The notes under the pieces: model-generated | The model's database searches: none | Seen by the model: only the letters and a program-made list of their open reading frames with translations | Told to the model about the DNA's origin: nothing | Position numbers and translations under genes: made by a program | Assembly (NCBI GenBank): GCA_024760905.1 | Contig: CM045729.1 | Coordinates: 62,553,080-62,617,079, forward strand | DNA: 64,000 nucleotides | Direction: 5' to 3' | Source of the DNA: Plotosus lineatus | Lineage: Eukaryota; Chordata; Actinopteri; Siluriformes; Plotosidae | In this document: piece by piece, positions 10,340 to 21,544 of the stretch | Layout of the letters: every line of letters starts with the position of its first letter | Numbering within the stretch: position 1 is the stretch's first letter

Positions 10340-12590
10340 TGTAGCCATGGCTGGTTAACCTTTCTTTATAATCATGTCAAATTATTTTAGTTAGTACTTA
10401 CTTCTTAAGGCCATCCAGGCATGATGTCTACAATGTGGTCGGTTTGAAATTTTCTGTGGCCATATACCACACTAAATGCCTTCAACACACACGATTAACT
10501 TTGGCTGTCATAGTGACAGGTCTCACTTACTCTTTTATGGTCACTAAACAATTAATCCGGGTCTGGGTCACACCGAAATTAGAACTTTTTCCAAGTAACA
10601 ATGGATGTGAAAAGCAAATCTACCTTGGATGTGGTCCATCCTGACATAACCATCATGGAGTCAGGAGCAATTTAGAGTATCAAGCGATGAGCATGTTTTC
10701 ATTTTTTGGTAGATGGCATGGACCACATAGACGCGTTGAAAACATGTCAAGCGTCAAACAGAATTGAAGTGGTGCTGTGGCGTAGCAAGTCTACCTGCAA
10801 CAGCCTGCAATCAGTGCGTTATAGAAAGTGATATTTAACTGTCATCATAGGGTGTTTCACACAAAAATCTTCACAATTATAACATATTATTCAGCAGTTA
10901 CTTAAAAATAGGCTGTTATATTCACTGAACATTCAGAAAACAGACATGATGAGTGACAGGTTGTACATGACTGACAAACTATTTAACTGAAAACATTAGG
11001 GTAAATTAACGAGCTTTAGAGTTTTATGTGGTAACACAGAGAAGAAGTTGTGAGCTGCAGTCCAGGTCAACAGTGTAATGAGAGAGAGATGGATCACTTC
11101 ACACAACACAACAGGGTTTCACAACACTGCATGAGTTTCTGGATCCACTGGAAATCGATGGGTTCTCTCACTTTAATTACCAACCGAATAACTTCATATC
11201 CATGAAAGCATAAATTAATAATGGAGAAAGTCTCCTGAACTCTGAAGCCATTAACAGCGAGTGTGCTGCAGCTAATGCATCTTTTTAATAGTGTGCGGAA
11301 GTCCCATTTCTTATAGTGACAGCCATCGTCTCCCCCTAGGGCCCTTCCGTTCTCAAACTTAAAGAAGCAAGGCTAAAAAATTCTGAGATTTTTGTTCAAA
11401 ACACGTTTTCTTAATCCTATTCTATAAAGTCACAGTTTCATTTGACCTGAATGATTGTTATATGGCGCTCCAATTACAAAAGTTGCAAAATTTTACCCTC
11501 ACTTTCCCCAGAAACTTTTACCCAAGGCTCTGTTGACACCATGCCATTAAAAAGCTGATGCATTGAACTGAGACATATTGTAATATATTAGGCTTGAATA
11601 AAACCAAGCAAATAGATTTGGCTGCAGAATAAAATAAAAGCATTCATTTTCAATACATCCTGAACTTAAACCAACATCACCCACCTTACGGCTATATGCC
11701 AAGATGTAAATGCAAGTGTATAATCATAAACTCTACCTTTTGTCTTCAGATTTCTTCACTAATAATTTATACGACTACTGTACATATTTCACAACATGGT
11801 TTGTTTCATGTCTAGCACATAAAATCATTATTCTTTGAAGAATTTTTTAAAAAATATGAAGTAAATAAGATCAAAGCCTGTCCATCTCAGCCAGATACTG
11901 TAAATCTATTGGGTCTTGTTCATTATTTGATAAAAGAGATCATGTACAAGGGGTATCACTGCGTACTACCTAGAAACAGCATGCCCACAAACATATCCTG
12001 CCCAGCTGAGTCTATTTGATTTTCTAATATTACAGCGCCAGGGACACACACATACAATATTATATCTCTTAGATTCACGATAAGATTGTAAAATATATAC
12101 AGAACAAGATCACCGTCCAGCTGAAACACTATAATTCAAATTTTGCAACTAATTCTGAATTCAGAAGCTTTTCATGAATAATTAATGTCTGTGAATAGAT
12201 TTAAATTATTCAAAGGCCCGTGTATAAAAAATGTATTCATATATGCACACAAAATCGAAGTTACATGAAAAGCAGAACTGTTCATTCTGTACACATGAGT
12301 GTGGGAGAGAAAAGTCACGAGTGTGCAGTTGTTTCCTTGGTACCTTAATTATTTTTTCATAGAACAAAAAAAATTGCACTGAGTTGCAAACGAAGGTATG
12401 ACGAGTGTTCAGGTAGTACTTTCAGTAAAAAAATAGTATATATTATACAGAAGTATGCATATAGCCACATAAAGGTTCATTTTTTAATATGTATTAATAT
12501 TAATTAACACACCAGCTTATTGTAGCGCTGGAAAGTAACTGTTCCAACATCATGTGCGACAAACATGAAACCAAAATAATGGGGATGGCT
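10340..12590. other. No recognised feature (2.2 kb)
   Basis: Mostly AT-rich, non-repetitive sequence with no long open frame, no terminal repeats and no match to repeats elsewhere in the window. It is one of the longest stretches free of recognisable mobile elements. If any conserved non-coding sequence is present, this is a good place for it. Confidence 0.5.
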
Positions 12591-12591
12591 G

Positions 12592-14424
12592 ATTGTGCTT
12601 CCACCTCCCTGAATCGCCACCTTATCGTAGTGGAGGGATTTGCGTGAACTAATGATCCTAGGAGCTATGTTGTCGGGGGCATAATGCCCCTGGTAGGGTC
12701 ACCCAAGGTAAACAGGTCCTGGGTGAAGGTCCAGACGAAGTGCGATTCAGAAGACACCTATGACATCTAAGAGAGATCAAAGGAAGCAGTCTCCCTTACC
12801 CGGACGCGGGTCACCGGGGTTCCCTCCTGGAGCCAGGCCCGGGGGAGGAGCTCAAAGGCGAGTGCCTGGTGGTCAGGAGAGTTCAGAGTACCCACCCTTT
12901 TTGGAGTCTTTGGGGGGGGGGTGTTGGAGAACGCTCCCTCGGGAGACTTACTCGTTGTCTTGGGAGACTTCAACGCACATGTGGGCAACGATAGTGTGAC
13001 CGAGAAGGGTGTGATCGGTAGGTACGGCCTCTCCAGTCTGAACCCGAATGGTGTTTCGCTGTTGGACTTCTGTGCTCGTCACAGTTTGTCTATCACAAAC
13101 ACCATGTTCGAACATCAGTGTGCCCATAAGTGCACTTGGCACCAGGACACCCTAGGTCGCAATTCGATGATTGACTTTGTAGTCGTTTCATCGGACTTGG
13201 GACCATATGTTCTGGACATTCGGGTGAAGAGGGGAGCTGAGCTGTCTACCGATCACCACCTAGTGGTGAGTTGGCTTCGGTGGTGGGGAGGCTGCCTTCC
13301 AGACCTGGCAGGCCCAAACGTGTAATCAAGGTCTGCTAGGAGCGTTTGGCGGAGTCCCCTGTCCGAGAGGCCTTTAACTCCCACCTCCGGCAGAGCTACA
13401 ACCACATCCCGGAGGAAGTGGGGGACATGGAAGCCGAATGGGCCATGTTTTGTTCCTCCATTGCTGAGGCAGCAGCCCATAGATGTGGCCGTAAGGTCGT
13501 CAGTGCTTGTCGTGGCGGTAATCCTAGAACCTGGTGGTGACACCTGCGGTTAAGGGGACTGTCCAGCTGAAGAAGGAGGCCTATCGGGTTTTATTAGCAT
13601 GTGGGACTCCCGAGGCAGCAAACAGGTACCGGCAGGCCAAACGTGCTGCAGCCAAGGCTGTCACAGATGCAAAATCTCGGGCGTGGGAGGAGTTTGGTGA
13701 GGGCCTGGAGAGTGATTATCAGTTGGCCTCAAAAAGGTTCTGGACCGCCATCCAACGCCTTAGGAGGGAGAAGCAGTTCCCCACAAACACTGTCTACAAT
13801 GGAGGTGGGGAGCTGCTTACCTCGACTGAGGATGCTGTCGAGAGGTGGAGGGAATACTTTGTAGACCTTTTCAATCCCACCAACACGCCCTCTGTGGAAG
13901 AGGAAGACCCTGGGGGTTTGGGTGGGGTCCGCCCATCACTGGAGTAGAGGTCACTGAGGTAGGCAAAAAGCTCCTCAGTGGTCGAGCGCCGGGGTTGGAC
14001 GAGATCCGCCCGGAATATCTCAGGGCTCTGGATGCTGTAGGACTGTCTTGGTTGACACGTCTCTGCAACATCGCGTGGTCATCGGGGGCTGTACCTCTGG
14101 ATTGGCAAACTGGGGTGGTGGTCCCGATTTTTAAGAAGGGGGACTGGAGGGCGTGTTCCAATTATTGGGGAATTACACTCCTCAGCCTACCTGGGAAAGT
14201 CTATGCAGGGGTACTAGAGAGGAGGTTCCGACCAATAGTCGAACCTCGGATTCAGGAGGAACAATGTGGTTTTCGTCCTTGCCATAGCACTCTTGACCAA
14301 CTCTATACGCTCCACAGGATTCTGGATGGGGCATAGGAGTTTGCACATTCTGTCCACATGTGCTTTGTGGATCTGGAGAAGGCTTTCGACCGTGTCCCTC
14401 GAACGATCTTGTGGTGCGTGCTCC

Positions 14425-14427
<3 letters not shown>
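12592..14427 (+). mobile_element. LINE-B non-LTR retrotransposon, 5' end present, 3' half lost
   Basis: The 5' untranslated part (ctgaatcgccacctta, then ggagctatgttgtcggggg, then agcgcctggtgg-like phrases) is intact. A deletion near 12878 removes the start of the endonuclease. Coding continues to the middle of the reverse transcriptase and stops at about 14427, where the sequence passes directly into (GAT)n. The same simple repeat forms the 3' tail of another LINE-B copy near 63.3 kb, so this copy probably lost its 3' half but kept its tail. The clade is not certain; its protein resembles RTE- or I-like groups. Confidence 0.8.
12909..14420 (+). pseudogene. LINE-B endonuclease-reverse transcriptase, broken
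   Basis: Pieces in different frames line up as one protein. The APE endonuclease shows [15 protein letters not shown] and the [10 protein letters not shown] histidine motif. A linker follows with CRGGNPRTWW and AWEEFGEGLE. The RT N-terminal part shows GRAPGLDEIRPEYLRALD, FKKGDWRACSNYWGI, LPGKVYAGVLERR, EEQCGFRPCHSTLDQLYTL and FVDLEKAFDRVP. Frameshifts lie near 13330, 13540 and 13900-13950, with a stop near 14335. The catalytic FADD region and C-terminus are absent. NYRGI reads NYWGI, a substitution at a usually conserved arginine. Confidence 0.85.
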
Positions 14428-14457
<30 letters not shown>

Positions 14458-14465
14458 CATGATGA
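14428..14465. repeat. (GAT)n microsatellite, probable LINE-B tail
   Basis: About twelve GAT units with one CAT interruption follow the truncated LINE-B coding sequence directly. Confidence 0.85.
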
Positions 14466-14572
14466 TTGTGCTGCATAAAATGCTTTATATGGATTTACAG
14501 AATGCCATGTGTGGATTCATATACAGTATGTTATACACCACCTAGTCAAAAAAATGTCACACACTAACCTTA

Positions 14573-14850
14573 ATATAACATTGCTAATGGTTAGAGTAGT
14601 GGCTTTGGGATTGAAAGGTCACTGGTTCAATTCCTGAACCAGCAGAAAAAAATGTGTGGCGCTGGGGGAGTGAGCAGCATCTTCCCTTCCTCCACACAAA
14701 TGGCTAAGCTGCCCTTGATCAAGCCATCTAACCCCCAACTGCTCTCCAGGTGCCCAATGTGTTTAGCAGCCCACTGCTCCAAGTGTGCTCCTGGTGGTCA
14801 GATCAAGGTTCAGCAATGTTAATATGACAATAAAATATAGTCAACTTTTG
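14573..14850 (+). mobile_element. tRNA-derived SINE (head family S3)
   Basis: The head is ggttagagtagtggctttggg with the B box ggttcaattcc, the most complete S3 head in the window. The body contains gcccttgatcaagccatctaacccccaac and agcagcccactgctcc, and the copy ends near caataaaata. Confidence 0.7.
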
Positions 14851-14950
14851 ATCTGAATTAAATGAATGAACAAGTTTTCACAGTGATGGACTTTTTGGCA
14901 CAGAATTATTTTCACATATGTATTGGTACCCTAGAGTCCTGGCCTTAAGC

Positions 14951-15718
14951 CAGGTGTGGCCAACCAGTGGCTTCCAAGCCACATGTGGCTCTTTGCTTGA
15001 GTTCAATATGGTATTATTGTCAAATTCTTATGTGCGTGAGAGGAAAATACTGCAAAGCTTCCCAGTATGGGCGAGATCATTTCAGTAAATATTTTGTGTC
15101 AAATTTGCTTTTAAAATGGCAGAAAAAATGCACAGCAAAACAAAAATAAATGAACAAAGATGAACAAAGGACATTTTTAACAGAGTGGGAGAGTTTTTTG
15201 TTTGTTTGTTTTGTTACTGAATGTAATGGAAAGCCATTCTGCCTTATATGTCAAGCGTCATTGGCGCATTTCAAAATTTCAAATCTTCAGCGCCAATTCA
15301 GCTCACTGCACACTAACTTTGACCAGGAATTTCCAAAAGGGACTGAACTTCACAAGTACGAGTTGTTCACTTTGAAATGTCACACAGAAAAGCAGATACA
15401 GTTTTTCCAAAAATTTACAAACCGCTCAGAGACCATAACACTTGCATCGTATCAACTGGTTTGGAACATTACACGGGCCAAAACGCCATACAATGAAGGA
15501 GAGTTCGTTATAAAATCCCTCAGTGATGTTGTTGAAATCTTGTCACCTGAAAACGACAAACTAAAACGCATGATATCGGATGTCCAACTGTCCCGTCACA
15601 CTGCTGAACACAGAATATTGGATGTTAACTTGGCTAATAAATCACAGCTGCACTCTGACCTTCAAAGATGTATTTTATCATGTTGGAGTGTGAATTTACA
15701 ATACATCTGGCTGAGCAG

Positions 15719-15754
<36 letters not shown>

Positions 15755-15855
15755 GGGTTGGGTGATGCTCATGTGCGCTCATGTGTATGATGTGTCTCTT
15801 TGCAGTAACACAGTAAAAATGTGTCTCTTGGTCTCTGTCTGGTTGGCAACCCCTG
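14951..15855 (+). mobile_element. hAT-Charlie-type DNA transposon with perfect 8-bp target duplication
   Basis: The left end CAGGTGTGGCCAACCAG and the reversed right end CAGGGGTTGCCAACCAG form the terminal inverted repeats. The flanks carry identical 8-bp copies of CCTTAAGC (14943-14950 and 15856-15863), which fixes both ends to the base and matches the hAT superfamily. At 905 bp it is an internally deleted copy that keeps only the N-terminal half of the gene. A (GT)n tract at 15721-15752 expanded inside it. Confidence 0.9.
15150..15720 (+). pseudogene. N-terminal half of a Charlie/GTF2IRD2-like hAT transposase
   Basis: The open frame reads as the transposase-like part found in GTF2IRD2-type proteins, with blocks KPFCLICQASLAHFK, FPKGTELHKYELFTLK, ASYQLVWNITRAKTPYNEGE and SLSDVVEILSPENDKLKRM. 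The BED-type zinc finger keeps its CxxC pair, but the first histidine appears to be glutamine (LQRQFSSLH), so zinc binding is probably lost. Translation would start at 15116 (MAEKMHSKTK) with a frameshift before 15150, or at the 15150 methionine. The catalytic core and dimerisation domain are missing, and the frame runs into the (GT)n tract. GTF2IRD2 in mammals captured a related transposase, but the perfect TSD here shows a plain transposon copy. Confidence 0.85.
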
Positions 15856-15863
15856 CCTTAAGC

Positions 15864-16290
15864 TATTTAAAGTTTTTCAGGATGTGTTGAAGAAGAGTTT
15901 ATGGAGTGGTTCAATTTTCCCATAATCAATTCAAGACATTGGTGAAAAATTAATTGGATGGAAATAAAGTATATGTTACTAAAGTTTGGTGTAAGCCTAC
16001 TAGCATGGGTGCAAGTCTCATACACTGAGATGAATTAACTATCTGCTCGGATTGGCACAATCTACCATGCATACTCAGTTAAGCAAAGAGAGTTGTACAA
16101 TAAATGAAAACCCGAATCCAGCAAAGAAGACTCTCCGCTCTGCTGGTGATTCTCATCAGTGCAGGCCGTGTTCTAAACGAGTTCAACGGCAGCCTTGTGC
16201 ACTTGAAAGACCGGAGGTCCTTATAACCCACAGCAAGTACACTACTTTCAGTTTTGAGCGCTTCACATATTGTAAGCGTTGATTGGCTGT
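15864..16290. other. No recognised feature
   Basis: Non-repetitive as far as I can see. A 76-codon open frame at 16052-16282 has no recognisable domain and may be part of the Tigger-like element whose right end lies at 16574. Confidence 0.4.
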
Positions 16291-16294
16291 TTCA

Positions 16295-16574
16295 AGTTTC
16301 ATGTAAAGTAACTCAGTATAAATAAGTGACTTATTTGAAATTAATGTTTATATTATTTGATATATTTGATATTATTTTACAATGTTATGTTTAAAATAAT
16401 TGATTTAGGGGTGTTTTATGAGATACGGTAATGGTATTTATGGATGTATAGTACAGTATGAGTGTCATACGTCACACGGCCTACATCATATGTCACTGTA
16501 ACAATTTACGTTCACTTTCAACTTATGTTCGACCGTTCGGAACCAATTAAAAACGTAAGTCGGGGAGCGCCTGT
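16295..16574 (+). mobile_element. 3' end of a Tigger-type DNA transposon
   Basis: Read in reverse, the right end is CAGGCGCTCCCCGACTTACG followed by TTTTTAATTGGTTCCGAACGG. It matches the terminal sequence of the TIGD1-like element at 57157-57881, including the phrase catacatccataaataccatt. The right end is followed by TA. The left boundary is not visible, so this copy is 5'-truncated or decayed. Confidence 0.7.
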
Positions 16575-16867
16575 ATAAGTCAGGTTAGGGTAGATTATGT
16601 TGGTTTTGATCACTACTTAATATTGTGGAAAATTACGATCCCAAATATGCACTGTTATGTCCACCTAAAGTCTGTCATTCAGCCACAGTGCCTCATGGTC
16701 CTTTGGTTGGTTTCCATCACGTATTCCCCGTGCATATCAAAATAGATGCCAAATATAGTTCCCACCTGTTTTGTGGTTTACTATTGAGCTATCACTGATT
16801 CCCAAGGATATTTTTTCCCCTTTGAAAAGAATGCTCTCTGTGGGCGTGGCTTTATCCATGAATATAA

Positions 16868-17232
16868 TGCATTCATCATTCATTCATTCATTCATTCATT
16901 TGTTCGTTCATTCATTCTTTTTTCTAAACTATTTAATCCTAATAAAGTTGCAAGAAGCCTGGACCCTATCTCATCCTACTCTGGGCGAAAGTGGGACTCA
17001 CTATGAACATCTTGCCAGGGCAACACACACATAACCAGCCACATTCACACTTAGGGGCAATTTAGAACAGCCAATTCGCCTAATATACATGTCTTTGGGC
17101 TGTGGGAGAATACTGGAGTACCTGAAGGTCACCCATGCAAGCACAGGGAGACCATGCAAACTTCACATAGAAAAAGTCTTGACAAGGCCAGGACCTTGAA
17201 CCCAGGATCCTTTTGCTACGAAATGGACATGT
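16868..17232 (-). mobile_element. tRNA-derived SINE (head S1, tail I)
   Basis: Reading the minus strand gives the S1 head with B-box remains (gggttcaaggtcc), the phrases tttgcatggtctccctgtgc, cagtattctcccacagccc and ttctaaattgcccctaa, then tail I ending in (ATGA)n-like repeats at the low-coordinate end (attcattcattcattc). Confidence 0.7.
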
Positions 17233-17358
17233 CAATCATAATGCAATGTGTGCTGTCATACACACAATGCAACACCATTAAAATTATAGCTCAGATTTGT
17301 CGGGATGGCATGTTTACCTTGACTTTTTGATTCAAGAACAGCTCTTTTGTCATATCTG

Positions 17359-17365
<7 letters not shown>

Positions 17366-17411
<46 letters not shown>

Positions 17412-17430
17412 TAGATATATATATATATAT

Positions 17431-17461
<31 letters not shown>

Positions 17462-17474
17462 TAGATATATATAC

Positions 17475-17561
<87 letters not shown>

Positions 17562-17588
17562 ATGTGTGTTTGAGTGTGTGCGTGCGTG
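17366..17588. repeat. Long compound microsatellite (TA)n-(GATA)n-(TA)n-(GT)n
   Basis: Four simple repeats in a row over about 220 bp. Apparent reading frames of up to 120 codons across it are translations of the repeat. Confidence 0.97.
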
Positions 17589-17599
17589 TGTATGGTTAT

Positions 17600-18060
17600 A
17601 CCAGAATGATGGTAGCAATATTCTTACTACTCATCCATCTGTTTCTTATGCTGCACGGCATTACCAAATGTTTGTGGACACCGTTACTTTTGGCCTTTCT
17701 CTAACTACAACACATACTATTGCTTATTATTCGGCAAAACTGGGCATATACTATTTATTTTCATTCAAGCTTTTTTAAACAAAGGCCCACACGGTAACCA
17801 GAAAGACTGCACATTACAATTTAGCATTACAATTTGTCAGGTGGCAATGCTATTGATGTTTACAGAATTATGGAACGGCATGGTGACAGATCTTAAAGTA
17901 GATAGATACGTGTGGAAGCAATAAGAGCATGCTTATCATGCTAAAATGCAATGCTTATATTTGTCAGTGTTGACAAATGACATACATTTACAATAATGTA
18001 CTATAACATAATAAATAAAAATAATACTTGTGCATTGAATGGTTCACTATAAAACACTCT
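17600..18060. other. No recognised feature
   Basis: AT-rich. The phrase ccaaatgtttgtggacacc near 17665 resembles ends of some Tc1-type elements, but no partner end was found. Confidence 0.4.
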
Positions 18061-18065
18061 GCAGT

Positions 18066-18072
18066 ATGCCTG

Positions 18073-18104
<32 letters not shown>
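18066..18104. repeat. (CA)n microsatellite
   Basis: Uninterrupted CA run. Confidence 0.95.
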
Positions 18105-18106
<2 letters not shown>

Positions 18107-18230
18107 CCGCAATAACCTCTTTATACAACATTACAGGTTGGGCTTGGCAGGATATTCAACTTACGCCTCTACTACTTGTACTCAACATCTAAACTGTATT
18201 ATTATATTATTATATTCTTTATTTTATTAC

Positions 18231-18545
18231 GTGGCGGCACAGTGGTTAGCACACAGCAAGAAGGCCTGGGTTCAATTCCCAGCCTGGGCGTTTCTGTGTG
18301 TAGTTTGCATGTTCTCCCTGTGCTTGCGTGGGTTTCCTCCGGGTGCTTCGGTTTCCTCCCACAATCCAAAGACATGCATAGTAGGTTAATTGGCCATTCT
18401 AAATTTCCCGTAGGTTCGCATTGTGCAGAAGGCAATGGTAAACCACTGCACTAATCCTGCCAAGAAAACCTCCATGAAGATGATAACCAGGGCGTTGTCC
18501 TCCATGGCGGGTCGCCAATGGTCGTCCTACGACTCAGGCACTAGA
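18231..18545 (+). mobile_element. tRNA-derived SINE (head S1, distinct tail)
   Basis: This is the best preserved S1 head. The A box lies in tggcggcacagtggttagc and the B box is gggttcaattccc. The body phrases tttctgtgtgtagtttgcat, gttctccctgtgcttgcgtg and cctcccacaatccaaagac follow, as in zebrafish DANA-type SINEs. The tail is not tail I; it reads ggcaatggtaaaccactgc and ends near gactcaggcactagataa. It is a SINE and not a tRNA gene: it is about 310 bp long and repeated. Confidence 0.8.
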
Positions 18546-18829
18546 TAAATAGATTTTATTACGCTGCTCTGGGAATTACTTTCTTTATTGTTCTTGTACA
18601 TTTTTTATTGCTGTATTCCATCATTTACTGTGTTTACTTTCACAGCCTTGGTGTCAACCATTGAAGATTTTAATATTCTTTAAACCACATATATGACCAG
18701 AAAAAAAAAAGAAAGAAAAAAAGAAAAAAAAAATTAAAGTCTGACATATCTGTTTTTGAACAAGGGAAAATGATAGCAATTTAAAACAACTGTATGCATA
18801 TATGAAGGAATTCATTATATTGATACAAA

Positions 18830-18833
<4 letters not shown>

Positions 18834-18861
<28 letters not shown>
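18834..18861. repeat. (CA)n microsatellite
   Basis: Uninterrupted CA run. Confidence 0.95.
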
Positions 18862-18864
<3 letters not shown>

Positions 18865-19289
18865 TACTTCTATCTTTGTAGAAAGACACATTGACACATT
18901 GATAGCATAATAGGCCATGTCCACGTTAAGCAATTGCACCACCATAGAAGGGCTGACCACAGGAGTGGTGCTAGATTGTACCTGAGAGGTTTAGAACAAA
19001 AGTAAATCAACTCATGAGACACCTTTTGTGACCAATGCACAGTATACTTCATCCTAAGCATCAGAGGACCATGTCAAATTTTGCATTCTCGTTACAAAAA
19101 TTTGATCAGTAATAATTTGCACAGTTGTAAATAGATAAAAATTATTTTGATATACTGTATTAATCCCAGAAGGGAAATTATTTCCTCTACATTTAATGGA
19201 TTCCAAAGTAATTACACACACAAAATTATAAAATTTAGGAATAAGGATCAAGGATCTTAGGTGATGTTGTATGGGAATTTTTATTTTTT

Positions 19290-19470
19290 ATCACTTCTAC
19301 CTCCGCCAAGGAGATTTTCAGTGCCTGTAAGCACGCTTTTTCCGAATCTCAAAAATATAATTTTTATGAATCTCAAAAATAATTTTTTGAAACTTCATGG
19401 AAGAATGTAGCATGGGTCAATGATGAATACATTAGATTTTAGAAGTGGACCAAAGTCAAAGGGTAAATCT
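19290..19470 (+). repeat. Worn interspersed repeat (cctccgccaaggag type)
   Basis: It opens with acctccgccaaggag and continues with aaacttcatggaagaatgtagcatgggtcaa. This word order recurs widely in fish genomes, and a reversed relative lies near 23.2-23.4 kb. I do not know which superfamily it belongs to. Confidence 0.45.
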
Positions 19471-19744
19471 CTATAAATTTAATTTCACGTCCACGAATGT
19501 TGCAGAATAGAGCTTTTGAGCTTAACAATGACATATCTTAAAATCCAGTAGAGGGCAATATAGTTCAAAAGAGCATAAGCAGTAATGTCACTTTCCCAGT
19601 AGAACACACCCCCACCATCAGACTGAGTGGCAAAGTATACTCTAAATAGCTGCAGTTAGCAGACATAACTGCAAAACTGGGTTTAAAATTAAAGCAAATT
19701 GTTTATGATCCTCAAAAAAACAGAAGTTCATGGAGAGGAGTCAC

Positions 19745-19875
19745 GTTGTATTCATTCAATCATTTATTTGCAAAACCACTTTATCTTTTATTAGGGTTGC
19801 ATGGAAGCTGGAGCCTATCTCAGCTGAGGCAAGGGTGGGTCATACCCAGAACAGGTCGCTCAGCCATCATAGGAT

Positions 19876-19952
<77 letters not shown>

Positions 19953-20165
19953 ACACAGTGGAAAAGTGGGGAGCAGTGGGCTGCCATAGGTATTGAGGGC
20001 ACCCAGATATCAGTTGTCGGTAAGTGCCCTGCTCAAGGGCACTTCAGCCATTTATGAGGAAGGGAAGGTACTGCTCACTCCCCCCTCACTACACATTTTT
20101 TCCACTGCTTCAGGAATCAAACGAGACCTTTCAGTCACTTATCTAACCATTTGGCTACAGCTGCC
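19745..20165 (-). mobile_element. SINE with head S3, long (CA)n, and tail I
   Basis: Read in reverse, the S3 head is at 20165 (tttgattcctgaagc), the phrase gcccttgagcagggcac follows, then the long CA tract at 19878-19950, and finally tail I (aggctccagcttccatgc... ending at attgaatgaat). If the order is real, tail I is here joined to a third head family. It could also be two adjacent insertions bridged by the microsatellite. Confidence 0.5.
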
Positions 20166-20359
20166 CTCTCTACCCATTAAGTTACATCTGATAGCTTTTT
20201 GTCAATTCACTCTCAAGACACCAAGAATAAAGTTTTGTGAAAACCAAGCCAAAACCCCAGGGGATATAGCAACAAATAACCTTTATGTAATTTACAGAAA
20301 ATTTATACACTTTCATATTTAAAAATTTTGGTTTTGGCTGTCACAGAGAAATGAAATGC

Positions 20360-21300
20360 AGTGAGATCAGCCAAGATGTCATCAGTACTTATCCTTCATC
20401 TTTCAGTAGCATTTCACATGGTCATCAGAATTTGACAGGGTTAACCAACATTCTCCGGCCTATCCAAAGAAGTTTTGTAACTGGTAGTTACATAGATGTT
20501 TGCTCATATCAGGTTACTTGGAAGGGCTCCATATCTGCTCCATGCAGACTCTCCACTGGTGTCCCTCAGGGTTCAGTAATTGTTCCTCTCAGTTCTCATG
20601 CTATACCCAGCCCCTGCGTGATCTCATATACTTATATGGGTTCTGGTAACACTGCTGTGCATATAACACTCAACTTGTCCTCTCTTTTCCATGCATCCCT
20701 TCAGACACTTGCTTCTGCCTGGATCACTGCATGTCTGACAGATATTTCATTATAAATGACCGCTCACAGCTGAGCCTTAACCCCAGCAAGATTGAACTCC
20801 TGTTCATCCCAGCTAATTCATTCCCACATCAGGATCTTGTAATCTTTCTGGACAAATCTGATCTCTCCTTTGTTTTACTGCACCAAACCTTGGGTAACCA
20901 TGGACAGTCACCTGTCCTTAATCATATTACTATTTTTTTTACTATTGCCATTTGTCTTCTGACATCAGAAGCATTCATCCATTTCTTTTCACTAAGGCCA
21001 CTCAGCTACTTGTTCAGTCACTTGTCATCTCAAGGCTAGGCTACAGCAACTCACTCCGGGCAGGTCTATCTGTGAGCATCGTTTATCCTCTGTAACTGAT
21101 TCAGAATGCAAATGCACAGCTTGTTTTCAACCTTCCCAACTTGTCCAATACCAATCTGCTGTTACACTCTTTCCATTGGCTTCCAGTTGTTTCTTGCAAC
21201 AAATTTTAAACACTCATGGTTGCCTACAAAGCCCAAAATGGACTACCACTTTACTACCTCAAAGAACTTATCACACCCCGCACTGTACTGAATTCTCTTT
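20360..21300 (+). pseudogene. L2/CR1-type reverse transcriptase remnant
   Basis: The 3' part of a LINE coding region is recognisable in several frames: GSISAPCRLSTGVPQGSV (the RT motif GVPQGS), ACLTDISL, LNPSKIELLFIPANS, DLVIFLDKSDLSF, and later SRLGYSN, LIQNANAQLVFN, FHWLPV and ITPRTVL. This order is typical of fish L2 or CR1-clade LINEs. The catalytic YADD region between 20620 and 20660 is destroyed by a deletion. Several frameshifts are present and neither the endonuclease nor the 3' tail is seen, so it is an old, dead copy. Confidence 0.8.
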
Positions 21301-21544
21301 GATATTCTAATAGAGCTAGACAGGACAGTTAAATATTTTCTTGGGTAAAATTTCTGGGATGGAATATTCTGGTCTTTTACATGAGTCAAACCACAGTGAG
21401 AATGACTCCTACCTAGCCATCCAGGCACTTTTTAAAATCTATTGTAATAGCTCACTGCCATAATGTCTTAATTTGGACAATAAACATTTATATATAGATT
21501 TTAATATATTTTAATTATATACGTCTGTATGCTGCGTCGCACCA

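Noticed and set aside
15150..15890. A host GTF2IRD2-like gene
   Set aside because: The open frame is enclosed by hAT terminal repeats with a perfect target duplication, has no general transcription factor repeats, and lacks its second half.
17655..17700. A possible Tc1-type terminus (ccaaatgtttgtggacacc)
   Set aside because: No matching inverted end or transposase sequence nearby.
18231..18300. Functional tRNA genes (also at 1070-1132, 14580-14640, 41260-41312, 56761-56830)
   Set aside because: A and B boxes are present, but the cloverleaf stems do not pair and each is the head of a longer repeated SINE.
19993..20322. A 109-codon open frame downstream of the (CA)n at 19.9 kb
   Set aside because: It overlaps the reversed SINE head S3 and has no recognisable domain.
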